From Clostridia bacterium (GTDB taxonomy: Bacteria > Bacillota > Clostridia > Oscillospirales > CAG-272), in the NCBI GenBank assembly GCA_900767415.1, contig CAAFYZ010000039.1, positions 1 through 51,719 on the forward strand: a stretch of 51,719 nt of DNA. Reading direction: 5' to 3'. Position 1 is the first letter of the stretch, and every line of letters starts with the position of its first letter. The position numbers and the translations under genes were made by a program. Below the pieces are notes generated by a model. That model saw nothing but the letters and a program-made list of their open reading frames with translations, was not told the DNA's origin and made no database searches. This document shows, in pieces, positions 40,793 to 49,175 of the stretch.

Positions 40793-43243
40793 ATGACGCT
40801 TCCCGGAAAACGGACGGTATTTCGATTGAAACGGATAATTCTTTGTGTTCTCTGCGTACTGACGGCACTCTTTCTCGCTGTCGGTTGCGATCTGATCGGT
40901 GTCTCACCGTCGAATCCGACGCCGACACCCACTCCTACTCCCACGCCTACGCCTACGCCGACCCCCACGCCGCCGGATGACACTGACCCGACCCCGACCC
41001 CTGCGCCGACGCCCGTGTATTATACGGTGACGTTCAAGGACGTCAAAGCGCAGAACACCGGGACGCTCCTCTCTCTGAAGGTAGAAGAAGGGCAGACCCT
41101 CTCCGATCTGCAACTGGAGCAGTGGGAATCCATTACCTATCACGGTTACTCCTTTGTCGAGTGGTATTCCAATGCGACGACCCGCACCCCCTTTGATCCG
41201 ACGGCGAAGATCACGGAGGATACGGTCGTGTACGGTGACCGCGGGAATCTTGTTGGTGAGAAGGTGACCTATTCTTATGACGCACAGACCTGTAAACTGA
41301 CGCTTACGGGAGAAGGCGAGATGTTCTCCTTCTTCTTCCGCGAAGACGTGCCGTGGAATACCAGCCGTAAATACATCAAGACCGTCGAAATCGATCCGCG
41401 GATCACGACGGTGGCAAACTATGCGTTCTATGAATGTACCTCCCTTCGGCAGGTGACTCTTCCGGAAGGTATCGTTACCATCGGGAAGGGCGCATTCAAA
41501 GAGAGCGGGATCGCGGACATCAACTTCCCTTCGACGCTGACGCGGATTTGCGAGGCGGCGTTCGACGGTTGCAAGTTCCTCACGCATCTGAATCTCAATG
41601 CCGGATTGACCAATATCGAAAACTATGCGTTTGCCAACTGCGTCAACGTGACTTCCATGGTATTTACCGATTCGATTCTGAAATGCGATACCAGCGCGTT
41701 CTTAAAGGACAATTCTCTGGCGTCCGCATACTATATCGGGACGAAGGAAGCACTGGACAAAGTGCAGGTCGCGGTCGAGAACTTCTGGCTTTTCGATCTT
41801 GCGAACATCTATTATATCTCGGAAGAAAAGCCCGCCGAGCGCGGTCCGTACTGGTATTATGATGCGGGCGGCAATATCCGTCAGTGGTATCGCACGGTGT
41901 CCTTCTACGCGACAAGAGGAGCCAAACTTCCGTTCCTTTACGACTACGTCGATACACAGACCGGCATGGACGAAGAGAATGTCCGCCTTTATGAAAACAT
42001 CATGTATCACGGGTATCGTTTTGCCTCCTGGAACGACGAAGACCGCCGTCCGTACAGAAACTATACCGTCGGGACAAAACTGAACGAAGATCTCCGCCTT
42101 TACGGCGTCCGCGGGACGCTTTGCGGCGACACGATGACGTATCGGCTGAGCGGTAACACGCTTTACATCGAAGGAAGCGGCAGAATGTGGGACTTCGAGG
42201 GATATACCGACGCTCCGTGGTATGCCATCAATAACAGTTACATCACTTCGATCCGCATCGGTGACGGTATTACCTACCTCGGCAAAAATGCGTTTTCGGA
42301 TATGATTGAGCTGACATCCTTCCATATTCCGGTCGGCGTGACGGAGATCTCGCCCGATTTCGTTATCGGGTGCAGAAAACTGCTCTACATCTTCTATGAC
42401 GGGACGGCAGAACAGCTTTCTGCCGTGAGCGGCAGTGACGATGCGTCTCTTCCGCAGGACCGCACGTATGAGATCTACGCGCGTTATCAGGCGTCTGACA
42501 CGGGAGACGGACACTATTATGTGGAGATGCAGGACCCGGGACGTCTCTACAGAACTTCCGTTCCGATGACGTGGTCGCTCCGCGGGAATGTGCTGACCGT
42601 CGGCGGTGACGCCACGATGGCGAACTTCAACGATTTCTCCGAGACGCCGTGGGCGTATCTTGCGGATCGGGTGAGCGAACTTCGTCTCCGCAAGAACATT
42701 CATACGTTCGGCCATCATACCTTTGACGGTTTTACCGGTGTGACGAAGATCTCCCTTCCGTCGTCCGAGGACAGATATTATACGTCGGTGCAGAAATACC
42801 GTATTTCCGCGACGGCGTTTTCCGGGACGGCATGTTATCTCGACCCCGCAAATTATGACGAAAACGGTGCGCTTTATATCGGACGTTTCCTGATCCGTGT
42901 CGACTCCGAAAAGGTCGGTGAGCTTTTCGTCCTTCGTGAAGGAACAGAGGCGATTGCCGAGGACGCGTTTTCGGGTTGCGGTGCGGTGCGGTCGATGGTC
43001 TTTTATTCCTCGGCCGATGAGGGCGTGTATTCTTCGTCACTTGACGGATTGAGCGGACTGACGCATTTCTTCTATTATACCTCGCGTGAAGGTGTCTCGG
43101 CATTGCCCGCCGACCTCGGGAGCAAGGTGCCTGACGCGACGGTATGCTTTTTCCGCCTGCGTGAACCTGCGGCGTCCGACAAGGGTGTCTATTGGCACTT
43201 CGACGCCGACGGGAAACCGGTCATCTGGCAGAAGGCAGAATAA
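40793..43243 (+). CDS. BspA-like leucine-rich-repeat surface lipoprotein
   Basis: The 816-residue protein has a lipoprotein signal (lipobox AVGC, lipid Cys32) and a Pro-Thr repeat linker (about 42-77). An InlB-like beta module is marked by the VTFKDVKAQNTGTLLSLKV start (about 83-145). After it come BspA-type leucine-rich repeats: NYAFYECTSLRQVTLPEGIV, IGKGAFKESGIADINFPSTL and CEAAFDGCKFLTHLNLNAGL (about 204-270). The same order (InlB-like strand, then GDTMTYRLSGNTLYIEGSG and LRR-like parts) recurs at about 340-560 and 560-700, so the protein is built from three related blocks. BspA repeats mediate adhesion in other species. Surface adhesion is an inference here. Confidence 0.85.
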   Translation: MTLPGKRTVFRLKRIILCVLCVLTALFLAVGCDLIGVSPSNPTPTPTPTPTPTPTPTPTPPDDTDPTPTPAPTPVYYTVTFKDVKAQNTGTLLSLKVEEGQTLSDLQLEQWESITYHGYSFVEWYSNATTRTPFDPTAKITEDTVVYGDRGNLVGEKVTYSYDAQTCKLTLTGEGEMFSFFFREDVPWNTSRKYIKTVEIDPRITTVANYAFYECTSLRQVTLPEGIVTIGKGAFKESGIADINFPSTLTRICEAAFDGCKFLTHLNLNAGLTNIENYAFANCVNVTSMVFTDSILKCDTSAFLKDNSLASAYYIGTKEALDKVQVAVENFWLFDLANIYYISEEKPAERGPYWYYDAGGNIRQWYRTVSFYATRGAKLPFLYDYVDTQTGMDEENVRLYENIMYHGYRFASWNDEDRRPYRNYTVGTKLNEDLRLYGVRGTLCGDTMTYRLSGNTLYIEGSGRMWDFEGYTDAPWYAINNSYITSIRIGDGITYLGKNAFSDMIELTSFHIPVGVTEISPDFVIGCRKLLYIFYDGTAEQLSAVSGSDDASLPQDRTYEIYARYQASDTGDGHYYVEMQDPGRLYRTSVPMTWSLRGNVLTVGGDATMANFNDFSETPWAYLADRVSELRLRKNIHTFGHHTFDGFTGVTKISLPSSEDRYYTSVQKYRISATAFSGTACYLDPANYDENGALYIGRFLIRVDSEKVGELFVLREGTEAIAEDAFSGCGAVRSMVFYSSADEGVYSSSLDGLSGLTHFFYYTSREGVSALPADLGSKVPDATVCFFRLREPAASDKGVYWHFDADGKPVIWQKAE
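40915..41020 (+). repeat. Six-base periodic Pro-Thr coding repeat
   Basis: The DNA encoding the Pro-Thr linker is a degenerate hexanucleotide array (CCGACG/CCCACG/CCTACG), interrupted once by a codon run for PDDTD. Such arrays can change length by slippage in multiples of six without frameshift. Confidence 0.75.
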
Positions 43244-43253
43244 AGGAACAGCG

Positions 43254-43294
43254 AGAGCCCCGATGCGGCGTTGCCGCATCGGGGCTCTTTTTGC
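43254..43294 (+). terminator. Terminator of the lipoprotein gene
   Basis: AGAGCCCCGATGCGGC (43254-43269) pairs perfectly with 43273-43288 over a 3-nt loop, and a T-run follows. The convergent BirA-like gene ends 6 bp further on. Confidence 0.85.
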
Positions 43295-43299
43295 GTTTT

Positions 43300-44115
43300 T
43301 CATTTTTCGGCTTTTCGCGTTTTCCGTATTCTTTTCGGAAGTCGCACCAGCGCGCGGTTTTGCAACTCCACGACACCGCCGTGTCTGTCTTCGACAAGAA
43401 GGGAAGCGTCCCGCCCCTGCACGCCGAGGACTTTGCAGACCTTGTATTTTCCGTCGGCAGAACGGTAGCGGATCTTTTCGCCGCGCAGGGCGAATTTTTC
43501 AAGATACGTGTCCATGTATTTCGACGGCGTTTTCAGGTTGGCATACAGATGAAAGAAGTTTGTCAGAATGTTTTTCGCTATGATCATGGCGACCGAAACG
43601 TTCTCGCTCTCGAAGACTTTGCGGATCATGTCACCGAGCCGCGGCTCAAAAATCTCTTCGTCGAGTCGGACGGCAAAGGAGACGATGATATACTCATAAC
43701 TCATGAAGGCGTCGAGTTTTCCTTCGATGGTCGCGCCGCCGATCTTCTTTCCTTCGCAGTAAATATCGCTGACCCACCCGATCCCGAGTTTCTTGGTCGT
43801 ATGCGCTTCCAGTGCGGTGATCAGTCCGACGCCCGCGACCACCCCGAGGAATCCCGCCTGGGACGGGAAGATCGAAGGGCGGAGAATACAGGAGAGGAAG
43901 ACACCGTGCTCTCTGTCTTCTCCTTTCGGGAAAATATCGGACGGGGCGGAGGAGACCTGATTTTCCGTATAAATGACATAGCGGTCGGGGCAGCCCGACT
44001 GCGCGTATTTTCTGGCAAGTTCTACGGTCGAAGGCAGAATATCGTGATATTCCATCTTCACGACGTTGCCGTCCGGCATACGCAGAGTGGTAATGCCGTT
44101 TTTCGCATTCGCCAT
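43300..44115 (-). CDS. BirA-like biotin/lipoate ligase-fold protein lacking key signature residues
   Basis: The 271-residue protein follows the BirA/LplA catalytic-fold plan: STVELARKYAQSGCPDRYVI (29-48) in place of STN-type start, SCILRPSIFPSQAGFLGVV (75-93), and GIGWVSDIYCEGKKIGG (111-127). The usual biotin-binding GRGR loop is missing around residues 50-65, where ENQVSSAPSD is found. The Lys-Trp-Pro/Val-Asn-Asp motif reads Gly-Trp-Val-Ser-Asp. The lysine and asparagine needed in known ligases are thus absent. The C-terminal domain (about 220-271) resembles an SH3-like BirA tail. It may be a changed-substrate or inactive relative. It lies 94 nt after proS on the same strand with a hairpin between. 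Confidence 0.65.
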   Translation of the reverse strand: MANAKNGITTLRMPDGNVVKMEYHDILPSTVELARKYAQSGCPDRYVIYTENQVSSAPSDIFPKGEDREHGVFLSCILRPSIFPSQAGFLGVVAGVGLITALEAHTTKKLGIGWVSDIYCEGKKIGGATIEGKLDAFMSYEYIIVSFAVRLDEEIFEPRLGDMIRKVFESENVSVAMIIAKNILTNFFHLYANLKTPSKYMDTYLEKFALRGEKIRYRSADGKYKVCKVLGVQGRDASLLVEDRHGGVVELQNRALVRLPKRIRKTRKAEK

Positions 44116-44209
44116 GGCGGTCTCCTTTCATATACTGTTAAGGGAAGAGAAACGGGGCAGTATGCCGAAAGAGCAGAGCCGCCCCGCGTTCCCGTCCGTT
44201 TTCGATTTT

Positions 44210-45652
44210 TTAATATGCTTTTCCCCAATAAACGAGTTTGTGCGCCTCTCTTCCGCAGCAGACGCACTTGTCGCCGATCGGTTCTTCACCGAAGGGCATA
44301 CAACGGGAGGAGACGTCGGCGACTTCTTTGAGCTTCAGCTCGCATGCGAGGTCGCCGCACCACATGGCGCGGATATAACCGCTCTTTTCTCCCGCGATTT
44401 TCACCAGTTCATCGAGCGTTGTCGCGGTATAGGTGCGTCTTTCGCGGTTTTCCAGGGCTTTTTGATACAGTGCTTTCGTCAGCGTTTCGAGCCCGGTCTT
44501 CACCGCGTCGGTTACCGTGTCGAGAGAGACAAAACTCTTTTCGCGGTTGTCGCGACGGACGATGACGCACTTGTTTTCGGCAAGGTCGCGGGGGCCGATC
44601 TCGATACGGAGGGGGACACCCTTCATTTCGTATTCGGCGAATTTCCAGCCGGGCGACTGCTCGGAGTCGTCGACCTTGACGCGGATACCGGCGTCTTTCA
44701 GCGTCTTTGCAAGAGATGCCGCGGCGTCGAGGATTCCTTCCTTATGTTGCTGAACCGGGATGATCACGACCTGGATCGGTGCGACCGAGGGGGGAAGTAC
44801 CAGTCCGGAGTCATCGCCGTGCGTCATGATGATTCCGCCGATGATACGGGTCGATACACCCCAAGAGGTCTGATGGCAGGGCTTCAGCGTGTTGTCGCTG
44901 TCGAGATAGCGGATGCCGAACGCCTCGGCGAACCCTGTGCCGAAGTTGTGCGAAGTACCGCCTTGCAGTGCCTTGCCGTCGTGCATCAGTGCCTCGACCG
45001 TATAGGTGGCTTTGGCACCGGCGAATTTCTCTTTTTCCGTTTTCTGCCCGCGGATAACGGGCATTGCGAGATCTTTTTCAAAGAAGTCGGCATACAGATT
45101 CAGCATCTGCACAGTGCGTGCCTCGGCCTCTTCTTCGGTACGGTGCATGGTGTGTCCCTCCTGCCAGAGGAACTCACGGGTACGGAGGAAGGGACGTGTC
45201 GTTTTTTCCCATCTGACGACCGAGCACCATTGATTGTATACTTTCGGCAGATCGCGGTAGGATTTGATGATATTGGCGTAGTGCTCGCAGAAGAGAGTCT
45301 CGGAGGTCGGACGCACGCACAGACGCTCTTCCAGTTTTTCACTGCCGCCCATGGTGACCCATGCCACCTCGGGCGCGAACCCTTCGACGTGTTCCTTTTC
45401 CTTTGTCAGTAGCGATTCGGGAATGAACATGGGCATATAGACGTTTTCGACGCCTGTCTCTTTGAATCTTGCGTCGAGAATTTTCTGAATGTTTTCCCAG
45501 ATCGCATATCCGTAGGGGCGGATGATCATGCACCCTTTTACGCCGGAATAATCGACAAGATCGGCTTTCTTGACGATGTCGGTATACCATTTTGCGAAAT
45601 CTTCATCCATCGACGTGATCTGTTCGACGAATTTTTTTTCATTGCCAGCCAT
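44210..45652 (-). CDS. proS: Prolyl-tRNA synthetase (short, archaeal/eukaryote-like type)
   Basis: ProS charges tRNA-Pro. The 480-residue protein is of the short class without an editing insertion. Class II motif 2 and neighbouring motifs are seen in RPTSETLFCEHY (about 116-127), FLRTREFLWQEGHT (about 154-167) and TSWGVSTRIIGGIIMTHGDDSG (about 261-282). A C-terminal zinc-like domain carries Cys residues in MWCGDLACELK and CVCCGREA, and the chain ends in Tyr, as in this class. A consensus promoter (45698-45726) lies upstream. The leader is about 40 nt, with no T-box seen. Confidence 0.95.
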   Translation of the reverse strand: MAGNEKKFVEQITSMDEDFAKWYTDIVKKADLVDYSGVKGCMIIRPYGYAIWENIQKILDARFKETGVENVYMPMFIPESLLTKEKEHVEGFAPEVAWVTMGGSEKLEERLCVRPTSETLFCEHYANIIKSYRDLPKVYNQWCSVVRWEKTTRPFLRTREFLWQEGHTMHRTEEEAEARTVQMLNLYADFFEKDLAMPVIRGQKTEKEKFAGAKATYTVEALMHDGKALQGGTSHNFGTGFAEAFGIRYLDSDNTLKPCHQTSWGVSTRIIGGIIMTHGDDSGLVLPPSVAPIQVVIIPVQQHKEGILDAAASLAKTLKDAGIRVKVDDSEQSPGWKFAEYEMKGVPLRIEIGPRDLAENKCVIVRRDNREKSFVSLDTVTDAVKTGLETLTKALYQKALENRERRTYTATTLDELVKIAGEKSGYIRAMWCGDLACELKLKEVADVSSRCMPFGEEPIGDKCVCCGREAHKLVYWGKAY

Positions 45653-45697
45653 TTTGAAAGTCCTTTCAGATAAAACAATACAAACTTTACCTTATAA

Positions 45698-45726
45698 ATT
45701 ATACCCTATTCGTCGGGCAATGTCAA
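45698..45726 (-). promoter_or_regulatory. Promoter of proS
   Basis: On the minus strand TTGACA (45726-45721), a 17-nt spacer and TATAAT (45703-45698). Confidence 0.88.
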
Positions 45727-45816
45727 GGGCAACGGCAAAAAAACGGTGCTTTTTCGACGCCTTTTTGTGTAATGTGCGGAAAATGCGAGAGGAAAAACCG
45801 AAATTTGCAAATCCTA

Positions 45817-45845
45817 TTGCAAAAACCTTCATTTTATGCTATAAT
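45817..45845 (+). promoter_or_regulatory. Promoter of the aspartate aminotransferase gene
   Basis: TTGCAA (45817-45822), a 17-nt spacer and TATAAT (45840-45845) with extended -10 TGC. It is divergent from the proS promoter. Confidence 0.88.
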
Positions 45846-45910
45846 ATCCGCATAAACGGCGATAATATGAATTTTATAATCAAGAATTATTCAAAAAAGG
45901 AGAAAGCCAC

Positions 45911-47203
45911 ATGACCTATTCGCAAACAAGCAGAGAAGCGTTGCGGGAAGAACTCGACTGCCTTCTTTCTGCCTATCATACCTATCGTGAAAGCGGGCTT
46001 TCTTTGGACCTTTCGAGAGGAAAGCCGAACGGAGAACAGCTTGATCTTTCCGATGCGCTTTTGGATTTCCCCCTTCTTCCCGAAGGCGTTACCGCCCGCG
46101 ACGGGACGGATTGCCGCAACTACGGCGCCTTTGACGGACTGTCCGAGATGAAGGAGTTGCTCGGCGGGATCTACGGCGTGGATCCGTGCCGCATTTTCGT
46201 CGGCGGGAATTCCTCTCTTCAACTGATGTATGACGCGATTGCCCGTGCCATGCTTTTCGGCGTCCCGGGCGGTACGCCTTGGGTGCTGGAACCGAAGAGG
46301 AAGTGGATCTGCGTCGTTCCGGGCTATGATCGCCATTTCCGCGTGACGGAAGAGTTCGGCTTTGAACTTCTCTCCGTTCCGATGCTTCGGGACGGTCCCG
46401 ATATGGACGCCGTGGAACGCCTGGTCAAGGATCCGACGGTAAAAGGCATCTGGTGCGTGCCGAAATATTCGAACCCGACGGGGAACACGTATTCCGACGA
46501 GACGGTGCGCCGCCTTGTCGCCATGGAGACGGGGGCACGGGATTTCCGCATCTTTTGGGACAACGCCTACGGCATTCACGATTTCGGCACGCAGAGCGAT
46601 ACGCTCGCCGATGTTTTCTCCGTGGCAAAGACATACGGAAGGGAAGACCGCATTCTTTATTTTGCCTCCACGTCGAAAATCACCTTTCCCGGGGGCGGTG
46701 TCGCCATGGTGGCGGCAAGTGAACGGAATCTTGAAGATATCCGCCGACGGGTAGGGGTAAAAACGATCGGATACGACAAAATCAATCAGCTGAGGCACAT
46801 TCGCTATTTTCGGAATCCGGAAGCCGTGAGGGAACATATGCGTCTTGTCGGCGCCGCCATAGGGGAAAAGTTCGCCATCGCCCTCTCGGAGCTTGCCGCT
46901 CTCGACGGGTGCGGCATCGCGGAATATACGCGGCCGAAGGGCGGATATTTCATCTCTCTGAACGTCTTACCCGGGACGGCAGGGCGCGTCTATGATCTCA
47001 CCCGTAAAGCCGGCGTCACCCTGACCACGGCGGGTGCAACCTATCCGTACGGTACGGACCCGGAGGATAAAAACCTTCGTCTCGCACCGACCTATCCGAA
47101 AAACGACGACCTGCGCCTCGCGATGAAGATTCTCGTCGTCGCGGTGAAGATCGCCGCGATCGAAAAACTGTTGCAGGCAGAAGATTCCGCTTTTGAAACG
47201 TGA
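45911..47203 (+). CDS. Aspartate aminotransferase, MocR-like fold type I
   Basis: The PLP enzyme is a class I/II aminotransferase of the group recalled as Aminotran_MocR/Asp_aminotransf (PF12897). The 430 residues contain LSRGKPNGEQLDLS (about 34-47), NYGAFDGLSEMKELLG (about 76-91), VPKYSNPTGNTYSD (about 184-197), the DNAYGIHDF motif (about 217-225) and the PLP lysine Lys256 in STSKITFPGGG. Transamination of aspartate or a related amino acid is the likely reaction. AAAGGAG precedes the ATG. Its neighbour is proS, divergently transcribed. Confidence 0.87.
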   Translation: MTYSQTSREALREELDCLLSAYHTYRESGLSLDLSRGKPNGEQLDLSDALLDFPLLPEGVTARDGTDCRNYGAFDGLSEMKELLGGIYGVDPCRIFVGGNSSLQLMYDAIARAMLFGVPGGTPWVLEPKRKWICVVPGYDRHFRVTEEFGFELLSVPMLRDGPDMDAVERLVKDPTVKGIWCVPKYSNPTGNTYSDETVRRLVAMETGARDFRIFWDNAYGIHDFGTQSDTLADVFSVAKTYGREDRILYFASTSKITFPGGGVAMVAASERNLEDIRRRVGVKTIGYDKINQLRHIRYFRNPEAVREHMRLVGAAIGEKFAIALSELAALDGCGIAEYTRPKGGYFISLNVLPGTAGRVYDLTRKAGVTLTTAGATYPYGTDPEDKNLRLAPTYPKNDDLRLAMKILVVAVKIAAIEKLLQAEDSAFET

Positions 47204-47328
47204 TTTTGCAAATACGACTTTGCAAAGAAGAAAAAAATCGGATAATTTTCTCCTGTCGGTTGAGAAAAAATACGGATTTTCGGACGGGCAAAAAATATCC
47301 GCACGACCAAAAAAGAAAAAATATCGCA

Positions 47329-47365
47329 CAGGCGGTTTCTTTTTCGAAAAAAAGGGAACCGCCTG
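47329..47365 (+). terminator. Possible terminator after the aminotransferase gene
   Basis: CAGGCGGTT (47329-47337) pairs with AACCGCCTG (47357-47365), with further pairing of an inner T-run and A-run. No T-tail follows on the plus strand, so the call is weak. Confidence 0.35.
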
Positions 47366-47388
47366 CAAAAAAATGTGTCCGTACGGTA

Positions 47389-47436
47389 TTGTTTTTGTAA
47401 ACAATCCGAAAACCAGATTGACAAACTTGTCGGATT
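47389..47436. promoter_or_regulatory. Palindrome cluster at the tetR promoter, candidate operators
   Basis: Three inverted repeats overlap the -35 region: TTGTTT-N4-AAACAA (47389-47404), AATCCGA-N20-TCGGATT (47403-47409/47430-47436) and GACAA-AC-TTGTC (47420-47431). TetR regulators commonly repress their own promoter through such palindromes. Confidence 0.45.
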
Positions 47437-47446
47437 ATGGTAAAAT
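47418..47446 (+). promoter_or_regulatory. Promoter of tetR gene
   Basis: TTGACA (47418-47423), a 17-nt spacer and TAAAAT (47441-47446) with extended -10 TGG. Confidence 0.85.
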
Positions 47447-47500
47447 ACCGAATTGTAAAAGAATATCTCCGCTTGAAAAGCGGAAACCAGGAGGTTTACC

Positions 47501-48157
47501 ATGCCGAGAAAACAAATGTTTGAAGGCGGAACGAAGAACAGAATCCTTCAGGTAGGAAGACAATTGTTCTTTGAGAACGGATTTGACGGAACGGGTGTCC
47601 GCGCTATTATGAAAGCCGTCGGCGCCGATGTCGGTGCGTTTTATTACTATTATACATCCAAGGACGAGTTGTTTGACGATGTGATGGAGCATTTCTTCGC
47701 TCCGTTCCATGAGGATTTCGAACGCCTTGCCAAAGAGGCGGAAGAGACGCCGTATCGTTCGCTTCTTCGTTTCTTCATCTACCTCAGCGACAGAACACGT
47801 GAGTTCCGCGCACAGTATGCGGAGCATATGCATCGCACCGTGAGACTTGCGATCCGCGAGTCGACACTGACGATCATGGAGCCCTACGTACAGCGTATCA
47901 TTCATATCCTGACGGAAAAAGGGGCGAAGCCGATCATGGAAGAGAATGCGGCGTCCGTCTTCGTTTGCCACGGTATCGGTAGCGTTATCATTCATGAGGA
48001 CAGCGATTGGGTGACTTCCGTTTCGGACGATCTGCGTAAGTCCATCAATCTTGTGCTCGGTCTCGATGCGGATCTTTCGCAAAAGATTTATCAGGATGAG
48101 ATGAGCCGTCTCCATGAGACGGAAGATTATTTTTGGAGAAATCCCTCTAAAAATTAA
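47501..48157 (+). CDS. TetR/AcrR family transcriptional regulator
   Basis: The 218-residue protein has an N-terminal helix-turn-helix domain (about 10-58: RILQVGRQLFFENGFDGTGV, then GADVGAFYYYYTSKDELF with the aromatic-rich TetR recognition helix end). The C-terminal ligand/dimer domain has no recognisable ligand signature. Palindromes at its promoter suggest autoregulation. No efflux pump or enzyme is next to it in the same direction; a nitroreductase converges from the other side, so the target is unknown. Confidence 0.9.
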   Translation: MPRKQMFEGGTKNRILQVGRQLFFENGFDGTGVRAIMKAVGADVGAFYYYYTSKDELFDDVMEHFFAPFHEDFERLAKEAEETPYRSLLRFFIYLSDRTREFRAQYAEHMHRTVRLAIRESTLTIMEPYVQRIIHILTEKGAKPIMEENAASVFVCHGIGSVIIHEDSDWVTSVSDDLRKSINLVLGLDADLSQKIYQDEMSRLHETEDYFWRNPSKN

Positions 48158-48170
48158 GGCAGACCTATAA

Positions 48171-48207
48171 AAAAGAGCGTCGACCGGATTCGGTTGACGC
48201 TTTTTTT
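48171..48207. terminator. Bidirectional terminator between tetR and nitroreductase genes
   Basis: GCGTCGACCG (48177-48186) pairs with CGGTTGACGC (48191-48200) with one G-T wobble and a 4-nt loop, with A- and T-runs flanking both sides. Confidence 0.8.
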
Positions 48208-48215
48208 GTCGCTCG

Positions 48216-48737
48216 TCATTCTTCGATACGATAGATAAAGTGTTCTTTCCGCGGCTTTGCCGGCACTTTTTCGCCGTAGCCGAGGACGCAATGGCCGATC
48301 CCTTCGTAATCGTCGGAGATGCCGAGCTTTTTGAGAAGGGCTTTTCCTTCGGGAAGAGAAAACTCTTCTTTCGCACGGTGGATCCAGCAGGAGTTGACGC
48401 CGAGTGCCTCGGCGGCATTCATGAGATTCCCCATCACGAGCGAACCGTCATACAGGTAGGTCGGCACATTTTTGTCGGCAAGGACGACAATCACCGTTTT
48501 CGCCCCGTAGAAAGGGTCGCCCTCCCGTCCCATGATTTTTGCGTTCAGTGCGGAGAGCGCACGGACCGTTTCGGGATCGTTGATGGCGATCATGATCGCG
48601 GACTGCCGTCCCATACCGCTCGGCGCGTAGGTGCCCGCTTCCAGGATTTTGTCAAGGGTTTCGCGATCGACCTTCCGCCCGTCAAACGAACGGCAGGAGC
48701 GGCGGTTCAGGAGAGTTTCGAGAGTTTCGTTTTTCAT
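48216..48737 (-). CDS. Nitroreductase family protein (short)
   Basis: The FMN-dependent oxidoreductase is 173 residues long. The FMN-binding start RRSCRSFDGRKVDRETLDKI (about 12-31) and the APSGMGRQSAIMIAI segment (about 36-50) are typical. So is the later GVNSCWIHRAKEEF (about 106-119). The frame is open 78 codons further upstream through AT-rich spacer, but the ATG at 48735-48737 follows GGAGG. The promoter lies at 48762-48790. Substrate unknown. Confidence 0.85.
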   Translation of the reverse strand: MKNETLETLLNRRSCRSFDGRKVDRETLDKILEAGTYAPSGMGRQSAIMIAINDPETVRALSALNAKIMGREGDPFYGAKTVIVVLADKNVPTYLYDGSLVMGNLMNAAEALGVNSCWIHRAKEEFSLPEGKALLKKLGISDDYEGIGHCVLGYGEKVPAKPRKEHFIYRIEE

Positions 48738-48761
48738 GGCAGATTCCTCCGTTTTTTCTTC

Positions 48762-48790
48762 ATTATAGCACGGAAAAGGGAAAAAATCAA
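48762..48790 (-). promoter_or_regulatory. Promoter of the nitroreductase gene
   Basis: On the minus strand TTGATT (48790-48785), a 17-nt spacer and TATAAT (48767-48762) with extended -10 TGC. Confidence 0.75.
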
Positions 48791-48913
48791 GAGACAGGAC
48801 GGGCGCCTCGGCAGAAAGAATAAAAAAGCACGGCAAGGTAGGCAAAAGCAGGGGAAAATCCACGTCTTCGGAAAGCAAGTGCAAAAAAACTTCAAAAAAA
48901 GCGAAAAAAGCCC

Positions 48914-48942
48914 TTGCAAAAATGAGAAAACTATGGTATAAT
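48914..48942 (+). promoter_or_regulatory. Promoter of tRNA-Ser
   Basis: TTGCAA (48914-48919), a 17-nt spacer and TATAAT (48937-48942) with extended -10 TGG. Confidence 0.88.
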
Positions 48943-48977
48943 ACTTCTTGTTGCGAAACAACGCACAGCAATCATAC

Positions 48978-49066
48978 GGACAGGTATCGAAGTGGTCATA
49001 ACGGCCCTGACTCGAAATCAGGTAGCCCGCAAGGGCTCGTGGGTTCGAATCCCACCCTGTCCGCCA
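48978..49066 (+). tRNA. tRNA-Ser(CGA)
   Basis: The 89-nt tRNA includes encoded CCA. The acceptor GGACAGG pairs with CCTGTCC, discriminator G. The anticodon stem CCTGA/TCAGG encloses CTCGAAA, giving anticodon CGA (reads UCG). The long variable arm (AGCCCGCAAGGGCT) and the GGGTTCGAATCCC T-arm are canonical. Confidence 0.96.
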
Positions 49067-49070
49067 GAAG

Positions 49071-49119
49071 AAAATAATACGAACCTTGACGATCAGTCGG
49101 AGTTCGTATTATTTTTTTT
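49071..49119 (+). terminator. Terminator of tRNA-Ser
   Basis: AAAATAATACGAAC (49071-49084) pairs with GTTCGTATTATTTT (49102-49115), followed by T's. It starts 4 bp after the CCA. Confidence 0.88.
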
Positions 49120-49146
49120 CTAACGAATATTACGCAACAATTGCTA

Positions 49147-49175
49147 TTGAATTGCGGAATTTAATATGCTATAAT
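49147..49175 (+). promoter_or_regulatory. Promoter of the (alpha/alpha)-barrel gene
   Basis: TTGAAT (49147-49152), a 17-nt spacer and TATAAT (49170-49175) with extended -10 TGC. It leaves a leader of about 110 nt in which no aptamer is recognised. Confidence 0.75.

Noticed and set aside
40783..40983. Minus-strand (Gly-Val)n frame opposite the Pro-Thr repeat
   Set aside because: It is the reverse reading of the hexanucleotide array inside the lipoprotein gene.
44116..44209. Independent terminator between proS and the BirA-like gene
   Set aside because: A GC-rich hairpin is present on the minus strand, but the T-tract is poor and broken, so it was not listed as a terminator.
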